Below the pieces are notes generated by a model. It was not told where the DNA came from and did no database searches. It worked only from the letters and a program-made list of their open reading frames with translations. This document shows positions 1-8,110 of a DNA stretch of 64,000 bases, in pieces. Source of the stretch: Streptomyces ficellus. GTDB taxonomy: Bacteria > Actinomycetota > Actinomycetes > Streptomycetales > Streptomycetaceae. The position numbers and the translations under genes are program-made. The DNA is taken from the NCBI RefSeq assembly GCF_030406405.1, contig NZ_JAUEPL010000009.1, forward strand, positions 62,001-126,000, given 5' to 3'. How positions within the stretch are numbered: the first letter of the stretch is position 1; the number at the start of each line of letters is the position of its first letter.

Positions 1-68
1 TCCGCTCATCCCAGCGCTCCCCACTTTCGGAGATCGACGACCTGGGACGGCACCCTACCCGCGGTGCC

Positions 69-1184
69 CTACCGGGCGGTACGGCCGCCGGACAGGGCCC
101 TATCACCGGCGTCGGCCGCCGACCGCTTGCGCCGCCACAGCACCACCGGCAGCGCACCCACGAGCCCCAGCGCCCCCGGACCGGCCATCGAAGCCGTCGC
201 CGAAGCCGTGGCCGATACCGCCGCCGTCGCAGCGGCCGCCGCGCTCAGTCCCGGCTGGTCGAAGGTGTCCGGCACCGGCAGGGTGGACCAGCGGGTCAGC
301 GGCCAGGCCACCACGACCGCGCGCCCGACGACCTGGTCGTTGGCGACCGTGCCGCTGCCCGGAAGCTCCTGGTGGTAGCGGGAGTCCAGCGAGTTCTGGC
401 GGTTGTCGCCCATCACCCAGATACGGCCCTCGGGCACCTTGATCGGTCCGAACGGCTCGTCGTCGCACGGCGTGGAGCCGGGGTGGATGTACGAGGTCTC
501 GTCCAGCGGCTTGCCGTTGACGATGACCTTGCCGCCCTTCTTGCAGCTCACCGTGTCGCCACCGACCGCGATGACCCGCTTGATGAGGTCCTTCTCCTCC
601 GCGGACGGCATCAGGCCGATGAAGCTCAGGAACTTCTGCACCACGTTCGGCTCGGGGGTGGGCTCGCCCTCCAGCCAGCCGCCCGGGTCGTGGAAGACGA
701 CGACCTCGCCGCGATCCGGCTCCGAGCCGAACCACGGGGTCAGCTTGTCGACCAGCACCCGGTCACCACGCTGCAGGGTGTTCATCATCGAGTCGGAGGG
801 GATCGAGAACGCCTGCACCAGGAAGGTCTTGATCAGCAGCGCGAGCAGCAGCGCGATGCCGATCAGCAGCGGCAGTTCCTTCCAGAAGGAACGCGGCTTC
901 TTCGGCGCCCGGGGACCGTCGTCCTCGGCGGTGTCGCCGTCAGCCGGACCGGTCGCGGACGGGGGCTCCCCGCCGGACCCCGAACCGGAGCCGGGGCCGG
1001 TGCCGAACCCCGAACCGGAGCCGGGGCCGAGGCCCGAACCGGAGCCGGGGCCGGTGCCGGGGCCCGAACCGGACCCGGAGCCCGAACCGGAGCCGGAAGA
1101 GGGAGCCTCGCCGTACTCCTCCGGCCTCTCCTCGGGCCCGTCGTGTCCGGATCGCGCGCCCACCGCCACATCCCCCACATCCAC
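69..1184 (-). CDS. lepB: Type I signal peptidase with Gly/Ser/Pro-rich N-terminal region
   Basis: Membrane serine protease that removes signal peptides from Sec- and Tat-exported pre-proteins. After about 95 cytoplasmic residues there is one membrane segment (about 104-124), then the S26 box IPSDSMM with nucleophile Ser132, and the general base Lys202 in the IKRVIAVGGD box. The later GDNR.NS.DSR box is also present. A second hydrophobic stretch followed by WRRKR near residue 340 suggests a C-terminal anchor, as in other streptomycete enzymes. Residues 29-72 are almost only Gly, Ser and Pro, encoded by a DNA minisatellite, which makes the protein longer than usual. The GTG start follows a GGAG 7 bases upstream. 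It is the last of three tandem paralogues and overlaps the preceding gene by 245 bases in another frame. Confidence 0.93.
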   Translation of the reverse strand: MDVGDVAVGARSGHDGPEERPEEYGEAPSSGSGSGSGSGSGPGTGPGSGSGLGPGSGSGFGTGPGSGSGSGGEPPSATGPADGDTAEDDGPRAPKKPRSFWKELPLLIGIALLLALLIKTFLVQAFSIPSDSMMNTLQRGDRVLVDKLTPWFGSEPDRGEVVVFHDPGGWLEGEPTPEPNVVQKFLSFIGLMPSAEEKDLIKRVIAVGGDTVSCKKGGKVIVNGKPLDETSYIHPGSTPCDDEPFGPIKVPEGRIWVMGDNRQNSLDSRYHQELPGSGTVANDQVVGRAVVVAWPLTRWSTLPVPDTFDQPGLSAAAAATAAVSATASATASMAGPGALGLVGALPVVLWRRKRSAADAGDRALSGGRTAR

Positions 1185-2145
1185 TCCTCACTCCGTGCAA
1201 CCGCCTGCCCCACAGCAGGGGCAGGCCCACCACTCCCATAACGAGCGGGAGTTCCGCAGGGGTCGGGAGCCCGGTCAATCCGTTCACATTCCGAGAGGAC
1301 ACACTATGCGACGCGCCGAGGGCCGTCGCAGTCCGTGCCGGGGAGTCCGGCACGGAGGCGAAGGTGTCGGGTTCCTCCAGCCTGCGCCAGTGGTCGAACG
1401 GCCAGGCGATGAAGACCGCCTGCCCGACCACCTCCTCCTCCGACACCGTGCCCTGAAACCGCTCGTTCAGGTGGAACCGCGAATCGGCCGAGTCGGAGCG
1501 GTGGTCGCCCAGCACGAAGATCCGCCCCTCGGGAACCTTCACGTCGAACTTGATGACGGAGGGAACGTCCCCGGGATGCACGTACGGTTCGGTGAGCGGT
1601 ACGCCGTTGACGGTGACCCGGCCCTCCGTGTCGCAGCACATGACCGTGTCCCCGCCGACCGCGACGACCCGTTTGATCAGGTCCTGTTCGTCGTCGGAGG
1701 GCAGCAGGCCGATGAAGGTCAGTACCTGCTTGACCTGCTTGACGCCCACCGGGTCGTCCTTCTTGGGCGTCTGCTCCTGCCGCAGCCAGCCGCCGGGGTC
1801 CTTGAAGACGACGACGTCGCCGCGCTGCGGCTTCGAACCGAACCAGGGCGTGAGCTTGTCCACCAGTACCCGGTCGTCAATCCTGATCGTCTGCTCCATG
1901 GAGCCGGACGGGATCACGAAGGCCTGCACCAGGAAGGTCTTCAGTACGAGCGCGATGAGCAGCGCCACGGTGATGAGGAGGGGAATCTCCTTGATGGCCG
2001 AACGGCGCCGGCGGCGCTTCACCTTGCGGGCCAGCTTGCGCCGTTCCGCGCGCCCCGGCAGCGGCCGGGCGCCGTCGGTCGGCCGTGATCCGGTGGGCAG
2101 CCGCGTATCGGCCCGGTGGCTGCCCTGCTTGCCGCGGTTACCCAT
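940..2145 (-). CDS. lepB: Type I signal peptidase with frame-extended C-terminus
   Basis: Second of three tandem signal peptidases. It has a basic N-terminus (KRRRRR near 43-48), a membrane segment at about 53-75, nucleophile Ser82 in IPSGSME, catalytic Lys158 in IKRVVAVGGD, and the GDHRSDSADSR box. A C-terminal hydrophobic helix (PLVMGVVGLPLLW) followed by Arg-Arg is where family members normally end. Here the frame stays open for about 85 more residues of Arg/Gly-rich low complexity through the 5' end of the next gene. A TGA one frame over, just before the next start, suggests either an indel near the C-terminus or a real long overlap. The true end may be near position 1188. Its start overlaps the upstream peptidase gene by 8 bases, so the genes are probably translationally coupled. 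Confidence 0.85.
   Translation of the reverse strand: MGNRGKQGSHRADTRLPTGSRPTDGARPLPGRAERRKLARKVKRRRRRSAIKEIPLLITVALLIALVLKTFLVQAFVIPSGSMEQTIRIDDRVLVDKLTPWFGSKPQRGDVVVFKDPGGWLRQEQTPKKDDPVGVKQVKQVLTFIGLLPSDDEQDLIKRVVAVGGDTVMCCDTEGRVTVNGVPLTEPYVHPGDVPSVIKFDVKVPEGRIFVLGDHRSDSADSRFHLNERFQGTVSEEEVVGQAVFIAWPFDHWRRLEEPDTFASVPDSPARTATALGASHSVSSRNVNGLTGLPTPAELPLVMGVVGLPLLWGRRLHGVRSGCGGCGGGRAIRTRRARGEAGGVRRGSLFRLRFGLRVRFGPRHRPRLRFGPRPRLRFGVRHRPRLRFGVRRGAPVRDRSG
972..1100. repeat. GC-rich minisatellite within the signal peptidase genes
   Basis: About five imperfect copies of a roughly 20-28 base unit built around CCCGAACCGGAGCCGGGGCC. In the frame of the downstream signal peptidase it encodes the Gly/Ser/Pro linker. 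In the frame of the upstream peptidase it encodes repeated Arg-Leu-Arg-Phe-Gly units. Slippage here would change linker length in steps and could shift frame. Confidence 0.8.
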
Positions 2146-3019
2146 GGCCCGCGCCCGGGGTCCCCGCTCGCGGTACGTCGCGGAAGGCGTCCGTCGGCCG
2201 CACCGTGGACCAGCGCCCGAACGGCCAGCCGATCCAGTCGGCCCGCCCGATCACCATCTCCACGGGCACCACGCCGCCGCCCGGGTCGCCCAGGTGGTCG
2301 CGGGAGTCGCGGGAGTGGCTGCGGTGGTCACCCATGACCCAGAGGGTGCCGTGCGGCACGACGATGTCGAAGGGCACCTGCGAGGGCGCGTCGCCGAGGT
2401 ACAGGTAGTCCTCGTCCACGGGTACGCCGTTCACCTCGACCTGTCCCCCCTTGTCGCAGCACGTCACGCGGTCGCCTCCCACCCCCACCACACGCTTGAC
2501 GAAGTCGGTGTCGGCGGGCTCGGCGAGGCCGAGGGCCGCGGCCGCCCCGTGCAGCAGCCCGGCGACCGGGTTCTGCTCCGGCGCCTCGCGGACGAAGGAG
2601 CCGGTGCCGTCGAAGACGACCACGTCCCCGCGCGCGGGGACGGAACCGAAACGGTACGCCACCTTGTTCACCAGGACGCGGTCCCCGATACGGAGAGTGG
2701 GTTCCATGGAGCCGCTGGGGATCTGGAAGGGCTGGACCACGAAGTGGCTGAGGAGCAGCAGGAAGACGGCACAGGCCAGCCCGATCAGCCCCGGCCTGCG
2801 CCACACGCCCCCGGAGGGCCGGGAGAACGCGGAGAACCGGGAGGGGAACGGAGAGGGCCGGGAGAACGCGGACAGCCGGGAGAACGCGGAGAGCCGGGAC
2901 AGGGGGGAGAGCCGCCAGAGGGGGGAGAACCGGTCGCCGGTCCCGGAACGCACGGAGCGCGACCGTTCCTCCGTGTCGGAGGAGCGGTCGCGCTCTGTGT
3001 GCTGTGCTTCGGTGTCCAT
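2138..3019 (-). CDS. lepB: Type I signal peptidase, first of three tandem copies
   Basis: 293-residue S26 signal peptidase. Residues 30-70 carry an imperfect SRLSAFSRxS repeat, mirrored in the DNA as CCGGGAGAACGCGGAGA-like units. A membrane segment follows at about 76-96, then nucleophile Ser104 in IPSGSMEPT, catalytic Lys175 in VKRVVGVGGD and the GDHRSHSRDSR box. I chose the ATG at 3019 because it lies 61 bases downstream of rplS and an upstream in-frame start would run into rplS. No strong ribosome binding site is visible. It sits directly behind rplS, so the peptidases may be transcribed with the trmD-rplS translation cluster. Confidence 0.9.
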   Translation of the reverse strand: MDTEAQHTERDRSSDTEERSRSVRSGTGDRFSPLWRLSPLSRLSAFSRLSAFSRPSPFPSRFSAFSRPSGGVWRRPGLIGLACAVFLLLLSHFVVQPFQIPSGSMEPTLRIGDRVLVNKVAYRFGSVPARGDVVVFDGTGSFVREAPEQNPVAGLLHGAAAALGLAEPADTDFVKRVVGVGGDRVTCCDKGGQVEVNGVPVDEDYLYLGDAPSQVPFDIVVPHGTLWVMGDHRSHSRDSRDHLGDPGGGVVPVEMVIGRADWIGWPFGRWSTVRPTDAFRDVPRAGTPGAGHG

Positions 3020-3080
3020 CGCAGCCAGATGGTATCCGGCCGCCCCAGGGACCTCCGCGCGACGGAGGGTGAGCCGAGGC

Positions 3081-3431
3081 TCAGTTGTCGCGCTTCTCCT
3101 TGATCTTGGCAGCCTTGCCGCGCAGCTCGCGCAGGTAGTACAGCTTGGCGCGACGGACGTCACCGCGGGTCACGAGCTCGATCTTCTCGAAGATCGGGCT
3201 GTGCACCGGGAAGGTGCGCTCGACGCCGACGGAGAAGGAGACCTTGCGGACCGTGAAGGTCTCGCGGACGCCGGCGCCCTGGCGGCGGATGACGACGCCC
3301 TTGAACTGCTGGATACGGGAGCGGTTGCCCTCGATGACGCGAACGTGGACGTTCACGGTGTCGCCGGGGCGGAACGCGGGGACGTCCGTACGCAGCGACG
3401 CGGCGTCGACGGAGTCGAGCAGGTGCGACAT
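3081..3431 (-). CDS. rplS: 50S ribosomal protein L19
   Basis: 116-residue L19, a large-subunit protein at the interface with the 30S. The [16 protein letters not shown] opening, [21 protein letters not shown] and the terminal [19 protein letters not shown] are diagnostic. The ATG at 3431 is preceded by GAGGAAG. A longer in-frame start 9 codons upstream lacks family support. It lies downstream of trmD on the same strand with a gap of about 130 bases, matching the usual rpsP-rimM-trmD-rplS order. Confidence 0.97.
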   Translation of the reverse strand: MSHLLDSVDAASLRTDVPAFRPGDTVNVHVRVIEGNRSRIQQFKGVVIRRQGAGVRETFTVRKVSFSVGVERTFPVHSPIFEKIELVTRGDVRRAKLYYLRELRGKAAKIKEKRDN

Positions 3432-3562
3432 ATGTGTCTGCTTCCTCGCTGATGCCACAGGTCATCAGCGGAATATCGTGATGAGAAAAGGGGTGCTGAT
3501 CGCGTCGGGCGGGCGTCGTGTCCCCCTGTGGCAGGGGCGCACGCCGGACGTACAGCAGCGGC

Positions 3563-4384
3563 CTATTCTTCCATGGCCTGGGGCCTGCGCCAAAATCGGC
3601 CACCGGGCTCCGGTGCCCAGCCGAGCAGGGAGAGCGTTTCACGGTCCTTCTTGTCGAAGGCCGAGGGCTCGCAACGCTCGATCAGGTCGGGCCGGTTGAG
3701 CGCGGTTCTGCGCAGCGCCTCGTCCCGCCGCCAGCGTGCGATCTTCCCGTGGTGCCCGCTGAGCAGGACATCGGGGATGCCGCGGCCGCGCCACTCGGGG
3801 GGCTTGGTGTAGACGGGGCCTTCCAGCAGGTTGGCCATCGCGCCGGGGGCGAAGGAGTCGTCCCGGTGGGATTCGGCGTTGCCGAGGACGCCGGGCAGCA
3901 GCCGCGCCACGGCTTCGGTGATGACCAGTACGGCGGCCTCGCCACCCGCCAGCACATAGTCGCCGATGGACACCTCGTACACGGGTATCCGGGTGGCGTA
4001 CTCGTCCATGACACGGCGGTCGATGCCCTCGTACCGCGCCGGGGTGAAGATCAGCCAGGGGCGCTGGGACAGCTCGACGGCGAGTTCCTGGGTGAAGGGC
4101 CGCCCGCTGGGGGTGGGGACCACCAGGACGGGTCCGTGCGCGCCGGTCTCGTACCCGCCGGCCAGCACGTCGTCCAGGGCGTCGCCCCAGGGCTCGGTTT
4201 TCATGACCATGCCGGGGCCGCCGCCGTAGGGGGTGTCGTCCACCGTGTTGTGCCGGTCGTAGGTCCAGTTCCGGAGGTCGTGGACGTGGACGTCGAGCCG
4301 GCCACGCGCGCGTGCCTTGCCGACGAGCGAGACGTTCAGCGGCTCCAGGTACTCGGGGAAGATGGTGACGACGTCGAGCCGCAT
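3563..4384 (-). CDS. trmD: tRNA (guanine37-N1)-methyltransferase TrmD
   Basis: 273 residues. It makes m1G37 in tRNAs reading CNN codons and so prevents +1 frameshifting. The SPOUT trefoil-knot signature is complete: YGGGPGMVMK (53-61), LIFTPARYEGIDRRV (111-125) and SIGDYVLAGGEAA (139-151). DDSF at 175-178 contains the likely catalytic Asp, and VYTKPPEWRG lies in the C-terminal domain. The ATG shares one base with the rimM stop codon (TGATG), so the two are translationally coupled. Both act in RNA maturation, as their adjacency in most bacteria reflects. Confidence 0.97.
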   Translation of the reverse strand: MRLDVVTIFPEYLEPLNVSLVGKARARGRLDVHVHDLRNWTYDRHNTVDDTPYGGGPGMVMKTEPWGDALDDVLAGGYETGAHGPVLVVPTPSGRPFTQELAVELSQRPWLIFTPARYEGIDRRVMDEYATRIPVYEVSIGDYVLAGGEAAVLVITEAVARLLPGVLGNAESHRDDSFAPGAMANLLEGPVYTKPPEWRGRGIPDVLLSGHHGKIARWRRDEALRRTALNRPDLIERCEPSAFDKKDRETLSLLGWAPEPGGRFWRRPQAMEE

Positions 4385-4938
4385 CAGGACTCGTCCTTGC
4401 CCTCGTCACGGGCGGAGGCGATCTCGGCGCGGTCGTCGATGAGCCCCGGCGGCGGGGTGATGACGGCCCTCTGCTGCTCCAGGTCGATGTCGCGGACGAT
4501 TTCCTCGACGAAGGGGATCATGACCTCACTGCCGTCGGGCCGCTCGACCACGAACAGGTCCTGGGAGGGCAGGTGGGAGATCTCGGTGATCCGCCCGACC
4601 TCGGTGCCGTCCGCGAGGACGACGTCCAGGTCCATCAGCTGGTGGTCGTAGAACTCGTCGGGCTCTTCCGGGCGCTCGTCCGGGTCCACGTCGGCGATCA
4701 GCAGGGTGTTGCGCAGCGCCTCGGCGGCATTGCGGTCCCGTACGCCCTCGAAACGCAGCAGCAGCCGACCGCTGTGTACGCGGCCGGTCTCGATGGTCAG
4801 CGGTCCGGCGGACGCCGGGTCCGTGGCCAGGACGGCGCCCGGCGCCAGCCGCAGCTCGGGCTCGTCCGTGCGCACCTCGACGGTGACCTCGCCCTTGATG
4901 CCATGTGCGCGGCCGATCCGTGCGACTACCAGCTGCAC
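4384..4938 (-). CDS. rimM: 16S rRNA processing protein RimM
   Basis: 184-residue ribosome maturation factor that binds S19 and the 30S head. The N-terminal RimM barrel begins [24 protein letters not shown]. It is followed by a PRC-barrel domain (about 95-170) with [11 protein letters not shown] and a conserved IPFVEEIV. The acidic, Ser-rich tail DEGKDES is not conserved. The stop codon overlaps the trmD start. The gap of about 100 bases to khpA upstream contains a strong hairpin. Confidence 0.96.
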   Translation of the reverse strand: MQLVVARIGRAHGIKGEVTVEVRTDEPELRLAPGAVLATDPASAGPLTIETGRVHSGRLLLRFEGVRDRNAAEALRNTLLIADVDPDERPEEPDEFYDHQLMDLDVVLADGTEVGRITEISHLPSQDLFVVERPDGSEVMIPFVEEIVRDIDLEQQRAVITPPPGLIDDRAEIASARDEGKDES

Positions 4939-4988
4939 GTCTTCAACTCTCCTGTCGTGTGCCTACGGCATTACTTCGCAGACGACTA

Positions 4989-5022
4989 CGGGCCGGGGCG
5001 GGCCGTAGCCCTCCCCGGCCCG
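4989..5022 (-). terminator. Intercistronic hairpin between khpA and rimM
   Basis: A perfect 10-bp inverted repeat (CGGGCCGGGG / CCCCGGCCCG) separated by 14 bases lies in the gap between the khpA stop and the rimM start. There is no T tract, so it may be a processing or partial-termination element that sets rpsP-khpA expression above rimM-trmD. The structure is seen; the role is inferred. Confidence 0.5.
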
Positions 5023-5038
5023 TGCCGGTGTTCAACTC

Positions 5039-5278
5039 TCAGCGGACCTGGTCCACGTCGACGAGGTCGACCCGGATGCCACGGCCGCCGATGGCGCCCA
5101 CGACGGTGCGCAGAGCGCGCGCGGTGCGGCCGTTGCGGCCGATCACCTTGCCGAGGTCGTCGGGGTGGACCCGGACCTCAAGCACACGCCCTCGGCGCAG
5201 GTTGCGCGAGGCCACCTGCACATCGTCGGGGTTGTCGACGATGCCCTTCACGAGGTGCTCGAGAGCCTCCTCGAGCAT
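5039..5278 (-). CDS. khpA: KH-domain RNA-binding protein KhpA
   Basis: 79-residue single KH domain with the GxxG loop in LGKVIGRNGRTARALRTVV (about 42-60). In other Gram-positive bacteria KhpA pairs with KhpB/Jag and binds many transcripts, affecting cell division and envelope homeostasis. Its position between rpsP and rimM is the standard actinobacterial and firmicute location. It begins 2 bases after the rpsP stop, so it is almost certainly co-translated with S16. Confidence 0.93.
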   Translation of the reverse strand: MLEEALEHLVKGIVDNPDDVQVASRNLRRGRVLEVRVHPDDLGKVIGRNGRTARALRTVVGAIGGRGIRVDLVDVDQVR

Positions 5279-5280
5279 GC

Positions 5281-5724
5281 TCAGGCCTCGGTCGACTCGG
5301 TGGACGCGGCTTCCGCCTCGTCCGCCTTCTTGTCGGCCTTCTTCGCCTTCGGGGTGATGGCCTCACCCTTGGCCTCGTCGCCCTCGAGCGCCTTGGCGAA
5401 GGCGTCGAAGGAGGCGCGCTTGTCTTCCTTGGTCGCCGGGGCGAGCAGCGGCTTCTCCGGGGCCGGCAGGCCCTTGACCTTCTGCCAGTCGCCGGTGAGC
5501 TTCAGGATCGCGAGGACCGGCTCGGTCGGCTGGGCGCCGACGGACAGCCAGTACTGCGCACGCTCCGAGTCGACCTCGATGCGCGAGGGGTTCTGCACCG
5601 GGTGGTACAGGCCGATCTCCTCGATGGCCCGGCCGTCACGGCGGGTACGGGAGTCGGCGACGACGATGCGGTAGTGAGGCGAACGGATCTTGCCCAGACG
5701 CTTCAGCTTGATCTTGACTGCCAC
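5281..5724 (-). CDS. rpsP: 30S ribosomal protein S16
   Basis: 147 residues. The S16 core is [20 protein letters not shown], then [19 protein letters not shown], and about 60 more residues rich in Lys, Ala and Glu, an actinobacterial C-terminal extension. The GTG at 5724 is preceded by AGGAGA. The open frame continues upstream, but that sequence resembles no S16. It is the first gene of the rpsP-khpA-rimM-trmD cluster, so a promoter probably lies in the 155 bases upstream. Confidence 0.96.
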   Translation of the reverse strand: MAVKIKLKRLGKIRSPHYRIVVADSRTRRDGRAIEEIGLYHPVQNPSRIEVDSERAQYWLSVGAQPTEPVLAILKLTGDWQKVKGLPAPEKPLLAPATKEDKRASFDAFAKALEGDEAKGEAITPKAKKADKKADEAEAASTESTEA

Positions 5725-5879
5725 GGGTGTGGTGTCTCCTGGTCTTGACGTGGTTGGGCACGACGAGATGCCGCGTGGGGTTGCGGTACTCGAGTGCCCG
5801 ATGGACGCGTCAGCCGGAGGAGAGAGGGGTCCTGTTCGACTGTCGAGTACAGCTAGCCATTGTGCCACACCACGCCGGG

Positions 5880-6473
5880 TCAGCTCGCCGCGCCCACGGT
5901 CTCCGGAATGCGGAACGGCTTCCCGCAGCCGCCGCACACGATGGGCGCCTGCGCGAGGACCGAGGGCACGACCCGTACGTTGCGACCGCAGTCGCACACG
6001 GCCTTGACCCGCACGCCACCACCGGACGAGCCGTGCCGGGCGGCCGGCCCCCGGAAGGAGCGCTTGGTGTCGCCGGCCGTGGCGGCCGTGTGCGCCTTGA
6101 GGGCGCGCTGCAGCCGCTCGATGGTCGGGCGGTACCGGCGCTTGGCCTCGGGGCTGAGCGTGACCAGGGAGAAACCGCTGCTGGGGTGCGGCTCCTCGGG
6201 GTGGTTCAGGCCCATCTCCTCGGCGATCGCCAGGAATCTGCGGTTGTGATAGCGACCGGCGCGTGAGGTGTCGCGGACCCCTCGCGCGGCGGCGATGCCG
6301 TGGACTGCCTCATGGAGCAGTCGCTCGAAGGAGAGCTCGGCGCCACATGCGGACGACGACTCTCCGATCAGGGATTCGGGCGCGGCAAGATCGGGCAGCT
6401 CGGGGTGGTGCCGCTGAATGTCGGCCCACGCCTGTGCCAGCTCTGCGGCGAGAACAGGTGGTGTCGTGCTCAC
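5880..6473 (-). CDS. SprT-like putative metalloprotein
   Basis: About 197 residues, function unknown. It has [13 protein letters not shown] (an HExxH motif) followed about 20 residues later by RYHNRRF, which resembles the SprT/SprT-like metallopeptidase active site. Near the C-terminus a CxC...CGGC arrangement looks like a zinc ribbon. It also has ribosome-adjacent synteny and a divergent methyltransferase neighbour. The start is uncertain: the GTG at 6473 gives the N-terminus [13 protein letters not shown], while an ATG at 6509 has a GGGA 9 bases upstream. The protease call is by motif only; the protein could be a non-catalytic zinc-binding relative. Confidence 0.72.
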   Translation of the reverse strand: MSTTPPVLAAELAQAWADIQRHHPELPDLAAPESLIGESSSACGAELSFERLLHEAVHGIAAARGVRDTSRAGRYHNRRFLAIAEEMGLNHPEEPHPSSGFSLVTLSPEAKRRYRPTIERLQRALKAHTAATAGDTKRSFRGPAARHGSSGGGVRVKAVCDCGRNVRVVPSVLAQAPIVCGGCGKPFRIPETVGAAS

Positions 6474-7068
6474 GTCGTGACAACGAGCCGGAGTGCCCGC
6501 GGGTTCCATTCCGGGGCATCCCAAATAATTTGCACGTACCAGTCAGTTGGCATTGTTGCGTCCTGACGAGGGCCAGTGCGCTGATCTGCGGAGAAGCCAC
6601 AACAAGCTGGTACGTACCGGCGCGTACGCCCCGGCGCGAACGCATCCTGTGCGCGCCCCGCGTCAAGCGGGCCGCAGCGGCGGCGGTGGGCCGGTCCCTG
6701 GGGGCGCCCGCAAGAGTCCATGCCCCGCAGCCGCCCAGGAGACCGACAGTACCCGGGCCGTCCCCGGCGCACGGCACCGGCCCGGGGGCCCGGCCACGGC
6801 GGCCGGGCCGCCGGGCGGGAAAGCGCGGCGGGACCTGGGACGTTGCCCTGCCATGGCGGGATTCGCGGTGCGGCTCCACTATGGGAGGTGGTTCGCGCCG
6901 CTCTCGGGGGCGCACAACCGGGGCACGCAAGCATTGCTCCCCGACCCCTGGACTTGGGGCCGGATGCGGAGTTCCCTGGCTACGGGGAGTGCGAGCGCAC
7001 GTACACGGGGGCTGTCAATCAGGGCACAGACGCACAGATGGACCTCTCGGCGGATTGGGGCGCTTTCG
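6474..7068. other. Long divergent intergenic region
   Basis: About 600 bases between the SprT-like gene and the divergent methyltransferase. An AT-rich patch (AAATAATTT, 6523-6531), very unusual for this genome, lies by the SprT-like start and may hold its promoter. A 9-bp inverted pair, ACGTACCAG (6534-6542) and CTGGTACGT (6607-6615), flanks 64 bases. The rest is GC-rich with open but biased frames that I do not accept as genes. Confidence 0.5.
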
Positions 7069-7944
7069 ATGACACCTATGCTCGTCCAGCACCACCCCCA
7101 CCCGGCCTCGGCCCCTCCGGCTACGGATGCGCCCGGCCGTGCCCGCGACTGGGCGGAGATCCAGGAACGGATGCTGGTTCCGCTCTACGAAGCGGTGTAC
7201 GAGCATCTGGAGGTCGGCAGCGGGACGCGGCTGCTGGGACTCGGTTGCGGCTCAGGGCTCGCCCTGCTGATGGCCGCCGCGCGCGGCGCGCAGGTGACGG
7301 GCGTCGACACGGACCACGCGCGCGTGGACCTGGCCAGGAAACGGCTGCTGCCCGATGCGGGCGGGCACGACCCGGCCGGGCACGCGCCCCAGCGCTGCGG
7401 CGAGACGAGGCTGCTGTACGGCGGTCCCGCCGACGCGGCGGATCCCACCCGTCCGGCCTACAACCTGATCACGGCCTTCCAGCCGATCGGCTGCACCGCG
7501 GGCGACTCCGACGGGCTGGCACCCGCCCTCTCGGCGGCCGTACGGATGGCCGAGCGGGGCAGCGCGGTGGTGCTGGCGGGCTGGGGACCGCCCGAGCGGT
7601 GCGCCACGTCGGCGGTACTGCGGGTGGCGGGCCGGCTGACCGAGCGGCTGCGCACGGCCGCGACCTGGCGCCCGGCGCTCCGGGACGACCTGGAGGACGT
7701 GGCCGCGCGGGCGGGGCTGAGGCCGGACGGTTCGGGACGGGTGGCGTGCCCGTTCGGGTACGCGGACACGGACAGCGCCGTACGGGGACTGTTCTCGACC
7801 GGCCTGTTCGACGCGGCGGTGGCCGCCTCGGACCAGGCGACGGTGGAGAAGGAGGTCACCGAGGCCCTCCACCCGCACGTGCGCCCCGACGGGACGGTGT
7901 GGATGCCCAACGTGTTCCGCTACCTCGTCGCCAGGACGCCCTGA
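7069..7944 (+). CDS. SAM-dependent methyltransferase, substrate unknown
   Basis: 291 residues with a class I Rossmann methyltransferase fold. Motif I is LLGLGCGSG (about 55-63), preceded by EIQERMLVPLYEAVYEHLEVG. The acidic ribose-binding VTGVDTD lies about 20 residues further on. The later PAYNLITAFQPIG matches the post-motif region. No signal peptide or membrane segment is present. The ATG at 7069 was chosen because sequence upstream of it has no methyltransferase-like character; a second ATG lies three codons on. It is transcribed away from the SprT-like gene and converges on the FtsH-type gene. The substrate cannot be read from the sequence. Confidence 0.8.
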   Translation: MTPMLVQHHPHPASAPPATDAPGRARDWAEIQERMLVPLYEAVYEHLEVGSGTRLLGLGCGSGLALLMAAARGAQVTGVDTDHARVDLARKRLLPDAGGHDPAGHAPQRCGETRLLYGGPADAADPTRPAYNLITAFQPIGCTAGDSDGLAPALSAAVRMAERGSAVVLAGWGPPERCATSAVLRVAGRLTERLRTAATWRPALRDDLEDVAARAGLRPDGSGRVACPFGYADTDSAVRGLFSTGLFDAAVAASDQATVEKEVTEALHPHVRPDGTVWMPNVFRYLVARTP

Positions 7945-7945
7945 C

Positions 7946-8012
7946 CCCGTCGCCCCCGTGGGGCCCGTTGGACCCGTCTTCCGGGCCCGTCGCCCCCGTG
8001 GGGCCCGTTGGA
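7946..8012. repeat. 27-bp direct repeat between convergent genes
   Basis: Two exact copies (7946-7972 and 7986-8012) of a 27-bp unit beginning CCCGTCGCCCCCGTGGGG, with a 40-bp period. Each contains a CCCC/GGGG inverted core, so both may form small hairpins at the 3' end of the methyltransferase transcript. Confidence 0.8.
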
Positions 8013-8110
8013 TGTGCCCAGGACGCCCGGGGAGCCCCCACCAGGACTCTCCCGGCCCCTGGGCACCACGGCGCCACGGCGCCCGGGCGAGCTTGGAAGC
8101 GTCGCGGGGG

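Noticed and set aside
6720..7068. Possible alternative-frame N-terminal extension of the methyltransferase (reads MDLSADWGAFDD in another frame)
   Set aside because: It would need a frameshift to join the methyltransferase, and the ATG at 7069 already gives a complete methyltransferase domain. The phrase looks protein-like but there is no support.
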